Assembly: GCA_002794775.1 (NCBI GenBank)
Contig: NBAY01000062.1
Location: 62,001 to 126,000, forward strand
Length of the DNA stretch: 64,000 nucleotides
DNA from: Porodaedalea pini
Taxonomy: Eukaryota; Basidiomycota; Agaricomycetes; Hymenochaetales; Hymenochaetaceae
Direction: 5' to 3'
Shown here: one piece after another, positions 10,209 to 22,153 of the stretch
How the letters are laid out: the number at the start of each line of letters is the position of its first letter
How positions within the stretch are numbered: the stretch's first letter is position 1
Program-made: the position numbers and the translations under genes
Notes under the pieces: model-generated
The model's input: the letters and a program-made list of their open reading frames with translations, nothing else
What the model was told of the DNA's origin: nothing
The model's database searches: none

Positions 10209-12956
10209 ATGATTCTCCGGCTCTCCTCGCCTGCCCGTGTTCCGAAGACGTTGTTGATGAACGTGAGTAATGGGCTTATGTTTTCGGGTTAAGTATTAAT
10301 TAGTCAATTTCTGTTCGATAGCGTTCTGCTTCCAGGATGGTTCAGCGTAAACTCTCTACTAGCCCGCGCAACTCGCAGAAGGACGATGTACCGCCAGGCT
10401 ATGTCGTAGACGAAAGCGCCGGTCCTATGTTGCGTTTTCAGGATTCGCTGCCTCGATTGCCCGTCCCTCCTCTTTCCTCCACTCTCCACAAGTATCTCGA
10501 AACCGTTCAGCCGCACTTCACGTCTGATGAGTTCGTCAAGACTCAGACCGCGGTCAAAGCATTCGCAGACTCGCCTATGGGAGCGGAACTACAGAAGCGG
10601 CTCGAGGCGCGTCGCGCTGAACCTGGAATGAAGAACTGGCTCGCAGATTGGTGGAACGATGTCGCGTACATGGGGTATCGTGATCCAGTCGTCGTATATG
10701 TCAGCTACTTCTACGTGCATCTCGAACATGGCAAGATGGGATCCGCAGAACGTGCAGCACGACTCATCAAGGCAATGCTCCCCTTCAGGGAGCTCGTCGA
10801 GACTGGTCGTCTCGAGCCGGAGCGTGTACGCACGACACCGCTCTGCATGGACTCTTACAAGTGGCTCTTCAACGCTTCGCGCTACCCAACCAAGCCATCT
10901 GACACTGCGCGCAAATTTGATTCAGCGACATACGACCATGTAGTGCTTATTCGTAAAAATCGATTCTTCGAGGTCCAGCTAACGCAAGACGGTCGCGCTT
11001 TGAGTGTTTCGGAGCTTGAGCGGCAGATAAACAGTGTTATCGCTTATGCCGGATCAGAGCCTGACGCTTACCCGGTCGGCGTACTCACGTCTGAGAACCG
11101 CGATACTTGGGCCGAGGCTCGTGAGCACATCGTTGCGAACCCCGAGAATGCAAAGGCACTGGAGCGCATTGAGAGTGCCGTAACTATTATTTGCCTGGAT
11201 GATTCGAAGCCCGTTACACGTGAAAATCTCAGCTGGGCGTGCTGGACAGGTAACGGAAGGAACCGGTGGTACGACAAGCATCAGTGTGAGTGACTCTCTG
11301 TTCAGTACCTTTGCGTTGGTTAGTCCATCAGGACTTCGAATTTCTGCCATCCTTCATATTGAGTTTCCGAGCCGACACTTAATTGTCCGGTGGGGACTCA
11401 GTTTGAGATCGCACATCAACTCATTTCATCTTCTGTCGTTTTCAATTGCATTGCTTTTCGGTCCTCTGGACCTCTTGAAGGGGATTTCGGGCCGTCGTGG
11501 GCTAATTCGAGCAGATGCAAAGATCGGAGAATGAATGATACCGACTGACTAATGGCGTTGAGGCGGGCAGAGATATACGCGCGGAACCAGGGTGCTTGAA
11601 TGTGCAGTCGCTGCCGTTATCCGATGTTTGTGCTGAGGCTGTGCTTCTTTGGTCTATAAAAATACTACTTGCAGCTTGTCACACTTCTTTGACCATATAT
11701 CACGAAGGGTGTCTTCTCAACTGACCGTCCTACAGTTATTGTCTTCGATAATGGCCGCTCAGGCTTCCTCGGGGAGCACTCATGCATGGTAGGTTCTTCT
11801 CGACCCTCTCTGTAGGGCTACTGGAAATTCACCAATATTTTTTTGTTCGGATTAGGATGGTACTCCCACTTTACGACTGAACGAATATATGCTCGCGTCG
11901 CTTGCAGCCGGCAAAGTGGATCTGGAGGAGCCCGAGCTTCGTGCGAAGGGGTTGGCGAAGCCAAAGGAGATCAGGTTCGAGCTAGATCAGAAAGCGAAGA
12001 CATACATCAGGGACGCGGAGAAACATTTTGACGATTTAGTTGGGAAGCATGAGCTACTCGTGGGTTCTTTTTATCGTAGACTGATTGAAGAAAAAGTTAA
12101 CAATATATGCAACTTGGATTGATATCTAGGTCCTACATTATGAAGGTTACGGGAAGAATTTTATCAAAACGCAACGCGCATCACCTGATGCTTGGGCGCA
12201 GCTCGTAAAGCAACTGGCGTTCCATAAGCTCGAAGGCCGCCCGGGTGTGTGCTATGAGTCCGCCCAGACACGCAAATTCCAACAAGGACGTACGGAAGTG
12301 ATTCGCTCGGCGAGTAATGAGAGCAAGGCGTGGGCCGAGGCCATGCTTGACCCGAGCAAGACGGTTCGCCAGCGTTCTTTCTTTTTTCGCACTTAATCTG
12401 AGGTGACTGATTATCTTTTTCTGTCAAATGCTTTCTCTTTTCCCACGCTGCAGGATGCGAACCGCGCTCAGCTCTTTAGGCGTGCGGTAGCGCGGCATCT
12501 GCAGTATGCAGCGTGGGCTGCGGACGGGCAGGCCGTTGACCGCCATCTTTTTGGATTGAAGAAGATGCTCCGTGAGGATGAAGCAGTACCGGAGATATAT
12601 TCCGACCCTGCGTACTCGCGTTCGAACCATTGGGAGTTGTCAACGAGTCAACTCAGCAGTCCTTTCTTGGACGGCTGGGGCTACGGAGAAGGTGCGTCTT
12701 CAGCTCTACGTATTCGTGCCAAGTTTCGGAACCTCTGACATCATGCAATGGAACAGTTGTCCCTGATGGTTACGGTCTCTCATACTCCATTGGTGATGAC
12801 TATATTCGCTGGACAATCACAAGTCTGAAGCGCGATACCGCCGTGCTCCGCCATTACCTTGCTGAGGCTGCGACGGAGACGCGGATGATGATGGAGCGTG
12901 CCAGTTTGGAAGAGAAGGCGAAGGTGCCTGGTAGGGAAGAGAGGTCGAAGTTATAA
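10209..12956 (+). CDS. CAT2: Carnitine O-acetyltransferase, mitochondrial presequence plus PTS1
   Basis: The exons are 10209-10262, 10322-11285, 11736-11788, 11856-12059, 12130-12363, 12454-12691 and 12757-12956, giving 648 residues in phase. The enzyme moves acetyl groups between CoA and carnitine so they can cross organelle membranes. The N-terminus (MILRLSSPARVPKTLL ... RSASRMVQRKLSTS) is rich in Arg and Ser with no acid, like a mitochondrial presequence. The C-terminus is RSKL, a canonical peroxisomal SKL signal. Between them are family blocks: LPRLPVPPL near the start, DYYVE-type substitutes, FDNGRSGFLGEHSCMDGTP with the catalytic His at about residue 354, and VVPDGYGLSYSIGDD near the end. 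Yeast Cat2 is similarly sent to both organelles. The second intron (11286-11735) is 450 nt, far longer than the others. Confidence 0.94.
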
Positions 12957-14267
12957 ACGCCTAGAAACACTCAGATCTCTTGAGCCTATCGCTGTCGTGT
13001 CGGGGTGCTTTTGCGGAGAGAGAAGTGGCGTGTTGGCTCATTTCTCCCGATCAAACTCGTAGACCCCGTCAAAATCTATAGATTCAGTGCAACTTTCGGA
13101 GAAAGTACCGTATGCGTTCACTGCGGCCCTTGACACGGAATGAGAAGACGCCGACGTGCTCGCAAGACTTTTGGAAACTTCAAGGGCATATATACTCGAG
13201 AAGAAGAGAAAAGGCTTACGACCCACCTGCATGAGTACTCAACAGCCCACATGCTCCGGCATCTCAAAGATTCCGTGGTTTTCCTTTGCCTTAGACAACT
13301 TGGAGGCGGCACTTATCTTCGTGATCGACGATGGTAGTCACCCATCGATGTTTGCGCAACTTTTTTCTTTATTCTTAGCTTCACGTCCTGTACCGAGACG
13401 ATCCTACGCGCCGATCAGCTTCACCCAATGCCAGTAAAAGTTATACCGCTTTTCAGCAGTTGAATGATAACCTGTGCCGCTAATGGCTTCAATCCTTTCT
13501 ATGCAGACACGTAGTCGACAGATTGCAAAGGTCCGCCCGAAATTCAAAGAGCATAGAATCATTCATTGTGGAGGGATGTAGGGGATTAAAGTGAAGATAG
13601 ATTAAGTCGGATGTGCGGCCATCGCCTGAGTCTTCTCACCTTCACTAGACAGGACAGAAGTCGTTAGGGATCATTCTGGGATGACTAAATCGGCCTTACA
13701 CAGCGCTTCCTTGAATGAGTCTAAAAGAGGTAATGATCTACACAGCAATTTCGCCTATTTTAAGACCGTGTCATATTCGGACACACCGTCTTACACCCAT
13801 TTATCAATAAATGAACGCCGCGGCCGCGTGTGAAGCTGCGGAAGAAGGCATGACAAGCTACGTCCAGTAATACATTCAGTGTAAACTGATTGTTTTATAC
13901 ATGGGCGAGCGAACAAACATGCTTCAAGTTGTCATGGCGCTTCGGCACTGGCATCGATGATAAACCCCTACTCGTCCTCGTCCTCATTTCATCTGTGTGC
14001 TGTGTTCGAAGCACGGTGAAGATCATAACATGTAATTTAAAACTGATGCTCATGTGCCGCTTGCTATCCTCGAACTTTGGCTCCTGTTCTGGCGTGTTCG
14101 GTCCGTGTATACGAAACGCGTGCTAACTGACTATATCGTTGAGATTTCACTCATACTTCTATCTGATCCATGGATCCTCTCGCCGCTCTTCGTCTTTTTC
14201 TTCTAGGGTGGGCGTCTTTTATCAACATAGTCCTGGATCCTCAAGAGAAGACCTACCTCCCCGCTCC
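12957..14267. other. Intergenic region, unresolved open frames
   Basis: About 1.3 kb between carnitine acetyltransferase and the Zn2Cys6 regulator. On the plus strand a frame at 13156-13437 and on the minus strand frames between 13038 and 13330 look mildly protein-like (the minus one ends ...SIDFDGVYEFDREK before a stop at 13038). I could not build a spliced model with good sites and a start on either strand. The rest, 13440-14267, shows nothing recognisable. Confidence 0.35.
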
Positions 14268-15495
14268 ATGTATACAGGTCAGTTTGATGCGTCTGTGACG
14301 GCCTCCACCTCCAGTATGCCTACATCTGCACAAAGCCAACCTGTGAAAGCCACTCGCCGCAGAGTCCCTAAAGCGTGCGGGGAATGCAGAAGGCACGTTC
14401 TTCTCCTGTCCATCCCATGCTATGAGGACATGACTGACTTCCAGACTACGAGCAGATTGAAACTGAAGTGTGATCGGGTAAGCTGCCCCCCTCACTAATG
14501 TCACCTGTGTATCTACTAAATTGCTGATTTTATCAGGCATTTCCTTGCCAGTCTTGTATAAAGCGAGGATGTGAAGGCATCTGCCCAGAAGGTTGGCCAC
14601 TGTCGAAGAATTATGGGAATGATGCTAACCATTTTAATCGTAGGCTCGCTGGTCTCTGGCAGAGGGAGTCGGTGAGATATCTACATGTGAACTCTTCTGA
14701 CGAGAGACACTGACTAATTTTTTTAGATATATATTGGCAAACACAGAGCAGCTTCATGAGAAGATCGTTCATATGGCAGACCGCATCCGAGAGCTCGAAG
14801 AAGCTCTGAGGGTGATATCCGAAGAGCATGCATGTTGCTTGAACACTTCCTCACCTTCTTCCGACCCTCCGCATCCTCTCCTGAGAGAGGACTTACTTCT
14901 TATCAAAAACCAGCTCGAGCTCTACGGCCCTGACCGATCTCAGCTCGCCTCAAGGTCTGACTCGTACGCGAGCGATGGTAGCGACGAAGATCATTCGAAG
15001 CAAGGAAACGAGCATCAGCTTCCGCCTTCATCGCGCGAAGCGTTTCTTATGAGCTCTGAAACCCAGTTTATAGATCCGCAACACGCACAGTATACGGGAG
15101 GGGGCGTAAATGTCGGAGTAATTTTTTTTCGTTAGTGTGCTTCATGTTCTGACTTCTTCGCTTCTCTGTAGTGCTTCAATACATCTTCCAAGACGATGTC
15201 TAGCGTGCCACTCATGATGCCGCAGTGGTCCTCGCACCCACAGGGTGTGATCCAATACCATACTGGGATGCATGGGATCAATGACAATGGCGCGCCACAA
15301 GCTTCTTATCCGTCGATGGCAAACTCCATGGCTGCGATGAATTACCATCTTCAGACCTATCACGACCCTAATTCCTCGTTCTCGCCCCAAAGTGGCAGGG
15401 ACGCAAGTGCGATGCACCACTCCGATGAGACTCGATGCCTATCGTCCGCTTCGTCGGCGCAGAACGAGTCAGCGTACTATTACTCGCAAACGTGA
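14268..15495 (+). CDS. Short Zn(2)-Cys(6) DNA-binding transcription factor
   Basis: The exons are 14268-14392, 14456-14477, 14537-14591, 14644-14671, 14727-15105 and 15172-15495, giving 310 residues. The zinc cluster is assembled from four exons: KACGECRRLKLKCDR, then AFPCQSCIKRGCEGICPEG, with the canonical C-x2-C-x6-C-x5-C-x2-C-x8-C spacing. This requires a GC-AG intron at 14393-14455; the alternative GT donor would insert six residues and break the C-x6-C spacing. A linker and a dimerisation coiled coil follow (LANTEQLHEKIVHMADRIRELEEAL), then HPLLREDLLLIKNQ. This N-terminal arrangement is common in a basidiomycete regulator family. The remaining 150 residues are Ser/Gln/Met/Tyr-rich, and there is no fungal-specific middle homology domain, so the protein is short for the class. 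It probably acts as a nuclear dimer; target genes are unknown. Confidence 0.82.
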
Positions 15496-16531
15496 ATTAA
15501 TGGACTACATGCGAAATGGACTACATGCGATGGATTGAGCTTGACACTCCGTCCAAGAGATTTGGGGCTGGGCGTATCAGTCAGTATGGCCTCCGACTTC
15601 ACTTTCATAGTTTTTCCTTTTTTTTCTTCCCCCCCCCCTTCGTCATCTGCTTTTCTCTTGACTGTGACTCTGTTCTTTGCTTCCAGACGGACCGCATTGT
15701 TTTATCATTATTGAAAAGGGGACTTTTTGAATCGCCCTTCGTGCATGTACCCGTAGGCTGTCTTTTCTACAAAAAGTTTGACGTGAAAACCATAATTTAC
15801 CGGCTCCGAGTTGGCTTGATGCTATCCTAACTATAAATGAGAAGCCATTATCTGACTATCAACATCAACATGTACACCTTGCCCTTCGTGACATATGTAT
15901 TGATAACCTGAGGTTCTTTTTCTTCACAGCATTCGCCTTTAGGCTTGCAGCCAATACATGGCGCAATCCCCCTAACGGGATTAATCTCCGTGTCACCGTT
16001 ACAGAATTCCATTTAGAACCTCGAAGTCAATGCATTTTCAACGCTTCCCGCGCGAACCTCGTCCGGTAAAGGTGAAAAGGCTATCCGCGGTACATACGAA
16101 TTGCGGTAAGGACATCAACACCGAGTCACCGGCCCCTAGTTCAGTTACGGAGCGCAATGTCTGGAGAAGTCCCAACTCCCAAGCGTCCATTCTCAATCCG
16201 CATTAGGATAACCTACATCACGTGACGTTTTTAGAGATCGCCGTTACTCGCCGCAACGTTCGCATCGGACCCATACGTGCCCGGCCAATGCACAGTTTCG
16301 CGGGGGTTCCTATTCGCCAACCAATGGGCTACCCTGCATAGAACCAATGAAACAACTCTCATCTACGACTCGATCCGAGGTTTTGATCCATCCGTTTACA
16401 CTGGCCACTTCAATGTTGTGATGCAGTACATTCGGGCGAGCTCGGAAAGCCCAACGCATATAGTCACGCAGCCTCTGCAGCGTAATTTACATTATAACAC
16501 AAGATACTTCGTCGACTCCTTGAATCTCAAT
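15496..16531. other. Upstream region of alternative oxidase, no gene seen
   Basis: About 1 kb with a mixed poly-T/poly-C tract near 15605-15640. I looked for the CGG-N7-CCG element known from Neurospora alternative oxidase promoters and did not find a clean copy. An open frame at 16277-16531 is continuous with the oxidase coding frame but lacks a presequence and is taken as 5' leader. Confidence 0.4.
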
Positions 16532-18067
16532 ATGATTCGTACAGCAGCTACCCCTCTTGCTCGTGCTCTCGCTAACTCTGCTCGGTCGACTTGTGTTCGT
16601 TCCTCGAAATATGCCTTTGTCGCCGCGCTTAACTCTCGGAGAACACTGGGTACTAGTAGTGCGAGTACAAGTCAGAGCCCTCTCACCAGCAAGCGCATCG
16701 ATGAGATAGCTTCGAAGGGCACTGAGGGCTTACACTACGTTGATGCTACTGCTGCCAAGCAGTATGGCTTGCCACATCATTCTGATGTACCGGTCACCGG
16801 CGACTGGGTTCTCTTCCATCCTGTTTATTCTCAGGAGGAAGTGAAAGCCGTTCAGGTATAGTTTACTTGTCCCATCCCTTGGCGTGAAGTTTTCCAAGAC
16901 TGTTGATAGCCCTATGTACATCGCCACGAAGACACGTTCTCGGATAAGTGCGCCAACGGACTGGTCAAACTCTGCAGGTGCGTTTGTCGACCGTGCTCAA
17001 ATCTACAGTTGTGCTTACTTATATATTAGAAAAGGCTTCGATTTAGTCTCTGGATATAAACATAAGGATATTCCTTCGGAGTTGAACATGTCAGTCGAGG
17101 AGCTGAGGAAAAGGGGCTATCTCATGACAGAGTCTGGATGGATGAATGTGAGTTAATCTAAACCTGCGCGAATCAGGCTTGCGCTTACCGTTACGTTGTA
17201 GCGCTGTCTTTTCCTCGAGACCATCGCCGGAATACCCGGGATGGCAGCAGCGACCATTCGTCACCTTCATAGCTTGCGCCTCTTGGTTCGTCGTCTATGT
17301 TTATAATGTTTTTGATGGTGCTCTGATCGTCTCATCAGAGGCGTGACGCTGGCTGGATCCACACGCTGCTTGAGGAAGCCGAGAATGAGCGCATGCACCT
17401 CATGAGTTTCCTGGCTATCAGAAAGCCGGGCATCTTCATGCGTGCTCTGATCCTTGGGGCTCAGGGAGTTTTCTACAATATGTTTTGTAAGCGACATCAT
17501 AATAATCATGTGCCTTCCACTCACCTCTCGATCCAAGTCTTATCCTATCTTGTATCGCCGCGCATTTGCCATCGCTTCGTTGGATACCTGGAAGAAGAAG
17601 CGGTGAAGACTTAGTACGTCTTCCGATCCAACCATGTTATTAGACAGTAGGACTGACGCATATGCGGTCTGTGCACAGCTCGGCACTCATTTCTGACTTG
17701 GAGAATGGCCGTTTCCCTGAATGGGTGGACCGACCCGCTCCGGAGATCGCCAAGGACTACTGGCGCCTCAAAAAGGATGCAACGTATCTCGACATGATTT
17801 ATGCCATCCGTTCGGACGAGGTGACGCATCGCTTCGTGAACCACTCACTCGCAAACCTCAAAAAGGGTGATGTCAACCCTTTTGCTATTCGCGAGCCGAA
17901 CATGATGGTTAAGGGTGTCAAATATGGGTGAGCTCTCGCCCTTTTTATTGTTAAGGTCTATCATATTGACTGCTCACACCAATAGCTTCGAGCGGGACGA
18001 AGCAGCACAATACATGCAGGAGTCAAAGAAATTGCTCGCAGAGCAAAAGTCGCATCCTGTGGCGTAG
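16532..18067 (+). CDS. AOX1: Alternative oxidase, mitochondrial
   Basis: The exons are 16532-16855, 16910-16977, 17030-17147, 17202-17285, 17339-17486, 17538-17613, 17679-17927 and 17986-18067, giving 382 residues. It is the cyanide-resistant terminal ubiquinol oxidase of the mitochondrial inner membrane, oxidising quinol without proton pumping. The N-terminus ([19 protein letters not shown]) is a clear mitochondrial presequence. Di-iron carboxylate ligands are visible in [28 protein letters not shown] and [10 protein letters not shown], in the right order, and conserved blocks such as [17 protein letters not shown] and [15 protein letters not shown] match fungal AOX. The start at 16532 gives a typical presequence. 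The last domain ends ...[11 protein letters not shown]. The fourth splice junction exactly restores LHSLRLLRRDAGW. Confidence 0.95.
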
Positions 18068-18375
18068 GCGTAGAATCAATACCTCCCTTTCCTGCTTCAC
18101 TATAATCGCTATAATTATGTATTTTCTCTGATACCGTCCCCTACTCACTGTAGCAATACCACCATTCACAGACTCCTTCCACTGCATTCCTTTCGTCCGC
18201 TGTTGTAATGCCACCTGCCATGATTCCGTAGCTTCTTACTTTGACGGAAGCATGCCCATTGTAGCAGATCTAGATGAGCTTGAAGTTCGTAGTCAGTTTG
18301 CAATAAAGTTTGCCCCGCTCACGTGGAAGACACGAGCCTGGGGCGCCGATATTGCCGAGACGCCTCTGTCGCACA

Positions 18376-21300
18376 ATGACGCGCCTCCATAACTCGCTCG
18401 CGGCTATAGCTCAAGCTCAGCGGCCAACATCGGCGGTCGCCGACTGACTTCTCCCATTGCTTTCTTCTTCTTCTACTTCGCAGATGCTCCAGGATGTGCG
18501 CATTGGACCACCGGCTCCCTCTTCTTCTGGATCGTCCCCTGCGGCTGACCATGCACAAAGCTCCAGACGTATCTTCGTCGGCCCTATGCCGCACAGTGTC
18601 CGCGGTGCCGAGCACGATGACATCGAGGCGGCGGATTTCGTAAGGCAGCATGGGCTACGTATCTTCCTCCAGCAGGGTGGACACATCGAAGAATGGACGG
18701 AGGCAAAAGCGAAGGAGTACAAAGAGCGGCTGAAGGAACGCATTTTAGAGAGTGCGGCGTGGTATGCTGTAGCCGGATCCAAGAAGAACAAGTGGAAGAG
18801 GGAGAGCATGAAGCCTACGGTGGAGTGGAAGGGCGACTCGTTTGAGATCGGGAAGGTCGTAGGCGTGAGCGTAAACATGTTGGCTGCTCATCATGAAGAA
18901 AGTCTCTACTCGGTGCAAGATATGCGACACAGCAGTGACCGGTCTATCTCGAGAAAAAAGAGCGCTGCGACAGTGCACTGGGATGGGACTTCTCGACCTT
19001 CTTTCGTCACTGCACGGTCGACTTTGTCCAGCATTGGAAGTTCACGTACCCCAGGCAGTCCGCTGCTCAGAACGCTTCAGAGTGCCCCCGCCGCTCCTCT
19101 TCTCAGCGTCGGCTCGGAAGAGACGCATAGTGAAGGAAATGATATCATCGAAAGTACATCTTCGAGAACACCGTTATTCTCTGACGCAGCCTCACATTCC
19201 ATCCAACACGCAAGCCCTACGGAGACATCGAAGCTCAGAGGTGCTAAGAGTGAAGGAGATTTACCTAGGACAGCTAGGACGGGCTTGAAGTCTATCTTGA
19301 CCAGTCCTGGGAAAGACAAGGGGAAGGGGAAAGCTGTGAGGTATGCCAAAACGCCAAACAAAGGTCCTTCGAGCGGAAGTCAAAGTCCAGTGCCTCCAGA
19401 AGAGGTTCTTGGACGATCACCGCTAGAGGTAGAGGATTCCAGTGCATCTGCAGCCGCCTCAGCAGCTGCATCTGAATTAAATGTGGAAGTCGAAGACGAC
19501 GATGACCGTGTAACGGCCATTCTGAGAGGTATTCATTATTTCTCGCTTGAAATTTGTGATAAGGTGCTAACGACAGCCTTTTAGACAGAATGCTCGTCCG
19601 CATATTCCGATGTAGCCACGAAAATCTTAAATCGCCTTTTGTCGAGCAGGAATGCCGTATTACTCGCGGACTGGACAGCAAGGAATGGGACGAGTTCCTG
19701 GTAATCTGGCGGAAGCACCGTATTGAGTTATACGAGAACTATGTGCGTCGCAAGTCGTCGTTGACGAAAATCAAGTACTAATTGACCTCTAGCGGACGCC
19801 ATGCAAGGAACGGATTTTAGGTCATAAACATCTCGCATTTGTTATTCCTCTATCTGCATGGACAAAACTATCTTTATTTTCATTCGTTGATCTGTCCTTC
19901 TGCTTAATTTGTCCCCCTACACCGACGAAATTCAGGAAAGATAGAGGTCATCGGTCGATCTTCCATCGTTCTTCTCGAGGTTTAAATGTGTTTGTTCTGA
20001 AGCCGAAAAGTAGATCGAGAGCCGTGGACTGGATCTGGAACTTATGGTAAGGGTATGAGAGCATAAAAATAACGGTCAGATGAATTTAACCTCCTGCAGG
20101 ATAGAGCTAGGTGGGATGCTTCCAGATTCTATCGAACTGAGCTGCCCTCTTGTACATTCACGGGTTAGCATGCCGATTCCGGATACTGGCGAGGATTGGA
20201 AGGTCCTCACTCGCGACTTCGTTATCGACCAGTGCAGCGAAGCCATGGAAGGCTCTTTCGCGTGGCAGACCGTCATCCAGCTGCCTATTCTGAACGGTAG
20301 GCGTCTTGAACTGTGTTGGCGATCGGGTACGAATTTGGACTGGGTTTGGCTGAAGGATGATGTCGATGTCCAAAAGCGCGATTGGGAAGTGCTGTTTGGA
20401 ATAGCCATGAACTATGTGCGTTTATCATTTAATGTTTATTAAGGGTGTCTGTTTGACTAGAATTTCCTTACAGCTTGGCGGTCCAGCCCAACTGGAATTG
20501 CACCTTGCAAGCCACTACCCCGGGCTTGTCACGACGAAAGATGGGAAACATCTCGAAGAACCGCCCTCAATCGAAGGCTTTGTGCACGCGTATAAGCGGA
20601 AAACGCAGACTCGAGTGCAGTACTATCTGTCGACGCATGACGGTTACCTATGCGCTATCCAAGTCGAGAAAGTTGTTCCACCGCCGACGCCTACCGATAT
20701 CAAGAGTTTCTCGAAAAGTGAAGAGGAGGTCCGTGAAGACGAGCACGTCCGCCTGCGCATGCAGATCATGAATGCACGATGGTTCTGGGATCTGCGGAAT
20801 GTCCTTGCCGTGCGTCGAGCGTCGTTTGTCGTTGCTCAGATCAGAGACGAAAGCGTTCAGCCTCAAACAGGAGTGCCTAGAAACTCGACAGAAACTCCAG
20901 AAATACCGACGATGAATATTCAGAATGCAGAGCACGAGTTGCGTAGGACGGAAAGCGACATCGGTGATGAAGGCGGAGACGCCGGCTTAGCGGCTGCAGT
21001 CGATAAGGGAAGATTGAGAATGCACAGGTCGTTTGAGCTGGTGCTGAACAACGGGCGGATCCTTCGGTTTGAGGTGAAGGCTTTTGATTTCACCATACAC
21101 GAACGTAACTGACAAACTGCGGCAATTTGAAAAATCTAAGACTCATTCAACTAAAATAGCTGTGGAGTGGGTTACGCACCTACGGGCATTGGTCGAGTAT
21201 TGGACAAAGCGCTATCGAGCTGATACGGCAACAGAAATGAACATCTTCAAGGAGAGTCTTGGAAATGATAGAATAACTGTCAGTAGACGATATTACAAGA

Positions 21301-21958
21301 ACGGTTCTAGGCTTGCAACACCTTCACAAGATGCGGAGAATGCCTCTCTCTACATGGACGAGTACTGGAACTGGTGTGTCCTCGATGGGTGTCGGCAGAT
21401 TGTGAAGAGCGGACGTCTTTTCATGAAGAGCAAATTTCGAGGACAGTACAAGTACGTTAATCTTGTTCGATTTCTACATTGCAAGCCTAACGAGTAATGA
21501 CCAGACACGCGCACTTGATCCTCATTAGAGGCTGCCTGGTTCAGTTCAGAGTGTCGAACGATTTCAGCATGCATAATCATCAGATTGGACGCATAAATCT
21601 CATAGATGCATATGTTTGCTCGGGTTACTACGCCGCGCTTGCCTTGCCGCAAGAGGAATGTGACCCTAACGCCCCTCCAGTGGCAAAACTCTTCCCGGAT
21701 GGACTTGAGACCAGAGACTTGGCAGAAGATACTTTGTTCATGCTGTGGTATCGTCCACACGTCAACTATGCGAAGGGCGACTTCAATAAGATACCGATAC
21801 CGCCTATGAGCTCGAAGCACAAGGTCGTGGTTTTCAGGGCACGAAGCAAGCTAGAGCGCGATGCATGGTGTTGGGCGTTGAGCTGCGAGATTGAAAGACT
21901 GGTGAGGCAGACGCAGGATAGGGAGAACAGGACAAGGGAGCGGGGGATGCCTATTTGA
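18376..21958 (+). CDS. Spo71-like double PH-domain protein
   Basis: The exons are 18376-18435, 18484-19528, 19585-19742, 19793-20046, 20100-20415, 20474-21104, 21160-21451 and 21505-21958, giving 1069 residues. Only the first junction (48-nt intron with a weak GTCGCC donor) is doubtful; the ATG at 18484 is the alternative start. An N-terminal conserved block (DFVRQHGLRIFLQQGG ... AWYAVAGSKKNKWKRE) precedes a Ser/Pro-rich linker. A first PH-like domain follows (VEQECRITRGL, VIWRKHRIELYENY, GHKHLAFVIPLS, FVLKPKSRSRAVDWIWNLW). The C-terminal part has a split PH domain (FELVLNNGRILRFE ... WVTHLRALVEYW) and ends with FRARSKLERDAWCWALSCEIERL. These match the Spo71/Mug56 family, which guides prospore-membrane and spore-wall formation in ascomycete yeasts. 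The role in a basidiomycete is unproven; a membrane-lipid-binding function is likely. Confidence 0.82.
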
Positions 21959-22153
21959 CGACTTATTCACGGCTTGCATGGTCTTTATACCCCGGATTTT
22001 TTTTTTTGCATTTATCGGAGGCATTCCTTGTTCAGCATTAAAACCACATTAGCAACGCAATTTATATAATACGATGGTCCGTCTTCATATGCCTTATCAA
22101 ATTCGGAGTGAACAACTGCATATCGAGACGCAACCGCCTGTATTGAAAAGCCC

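Noticed and set aside
13038..13437. Overlapping protein-like frames on both strands
   Set aside because: I tried to splice the minus-strand pieces (ending ...VYEFDREK) to upstream exons but found only weak donors and no start; kept as unresolved rather than called a gene.
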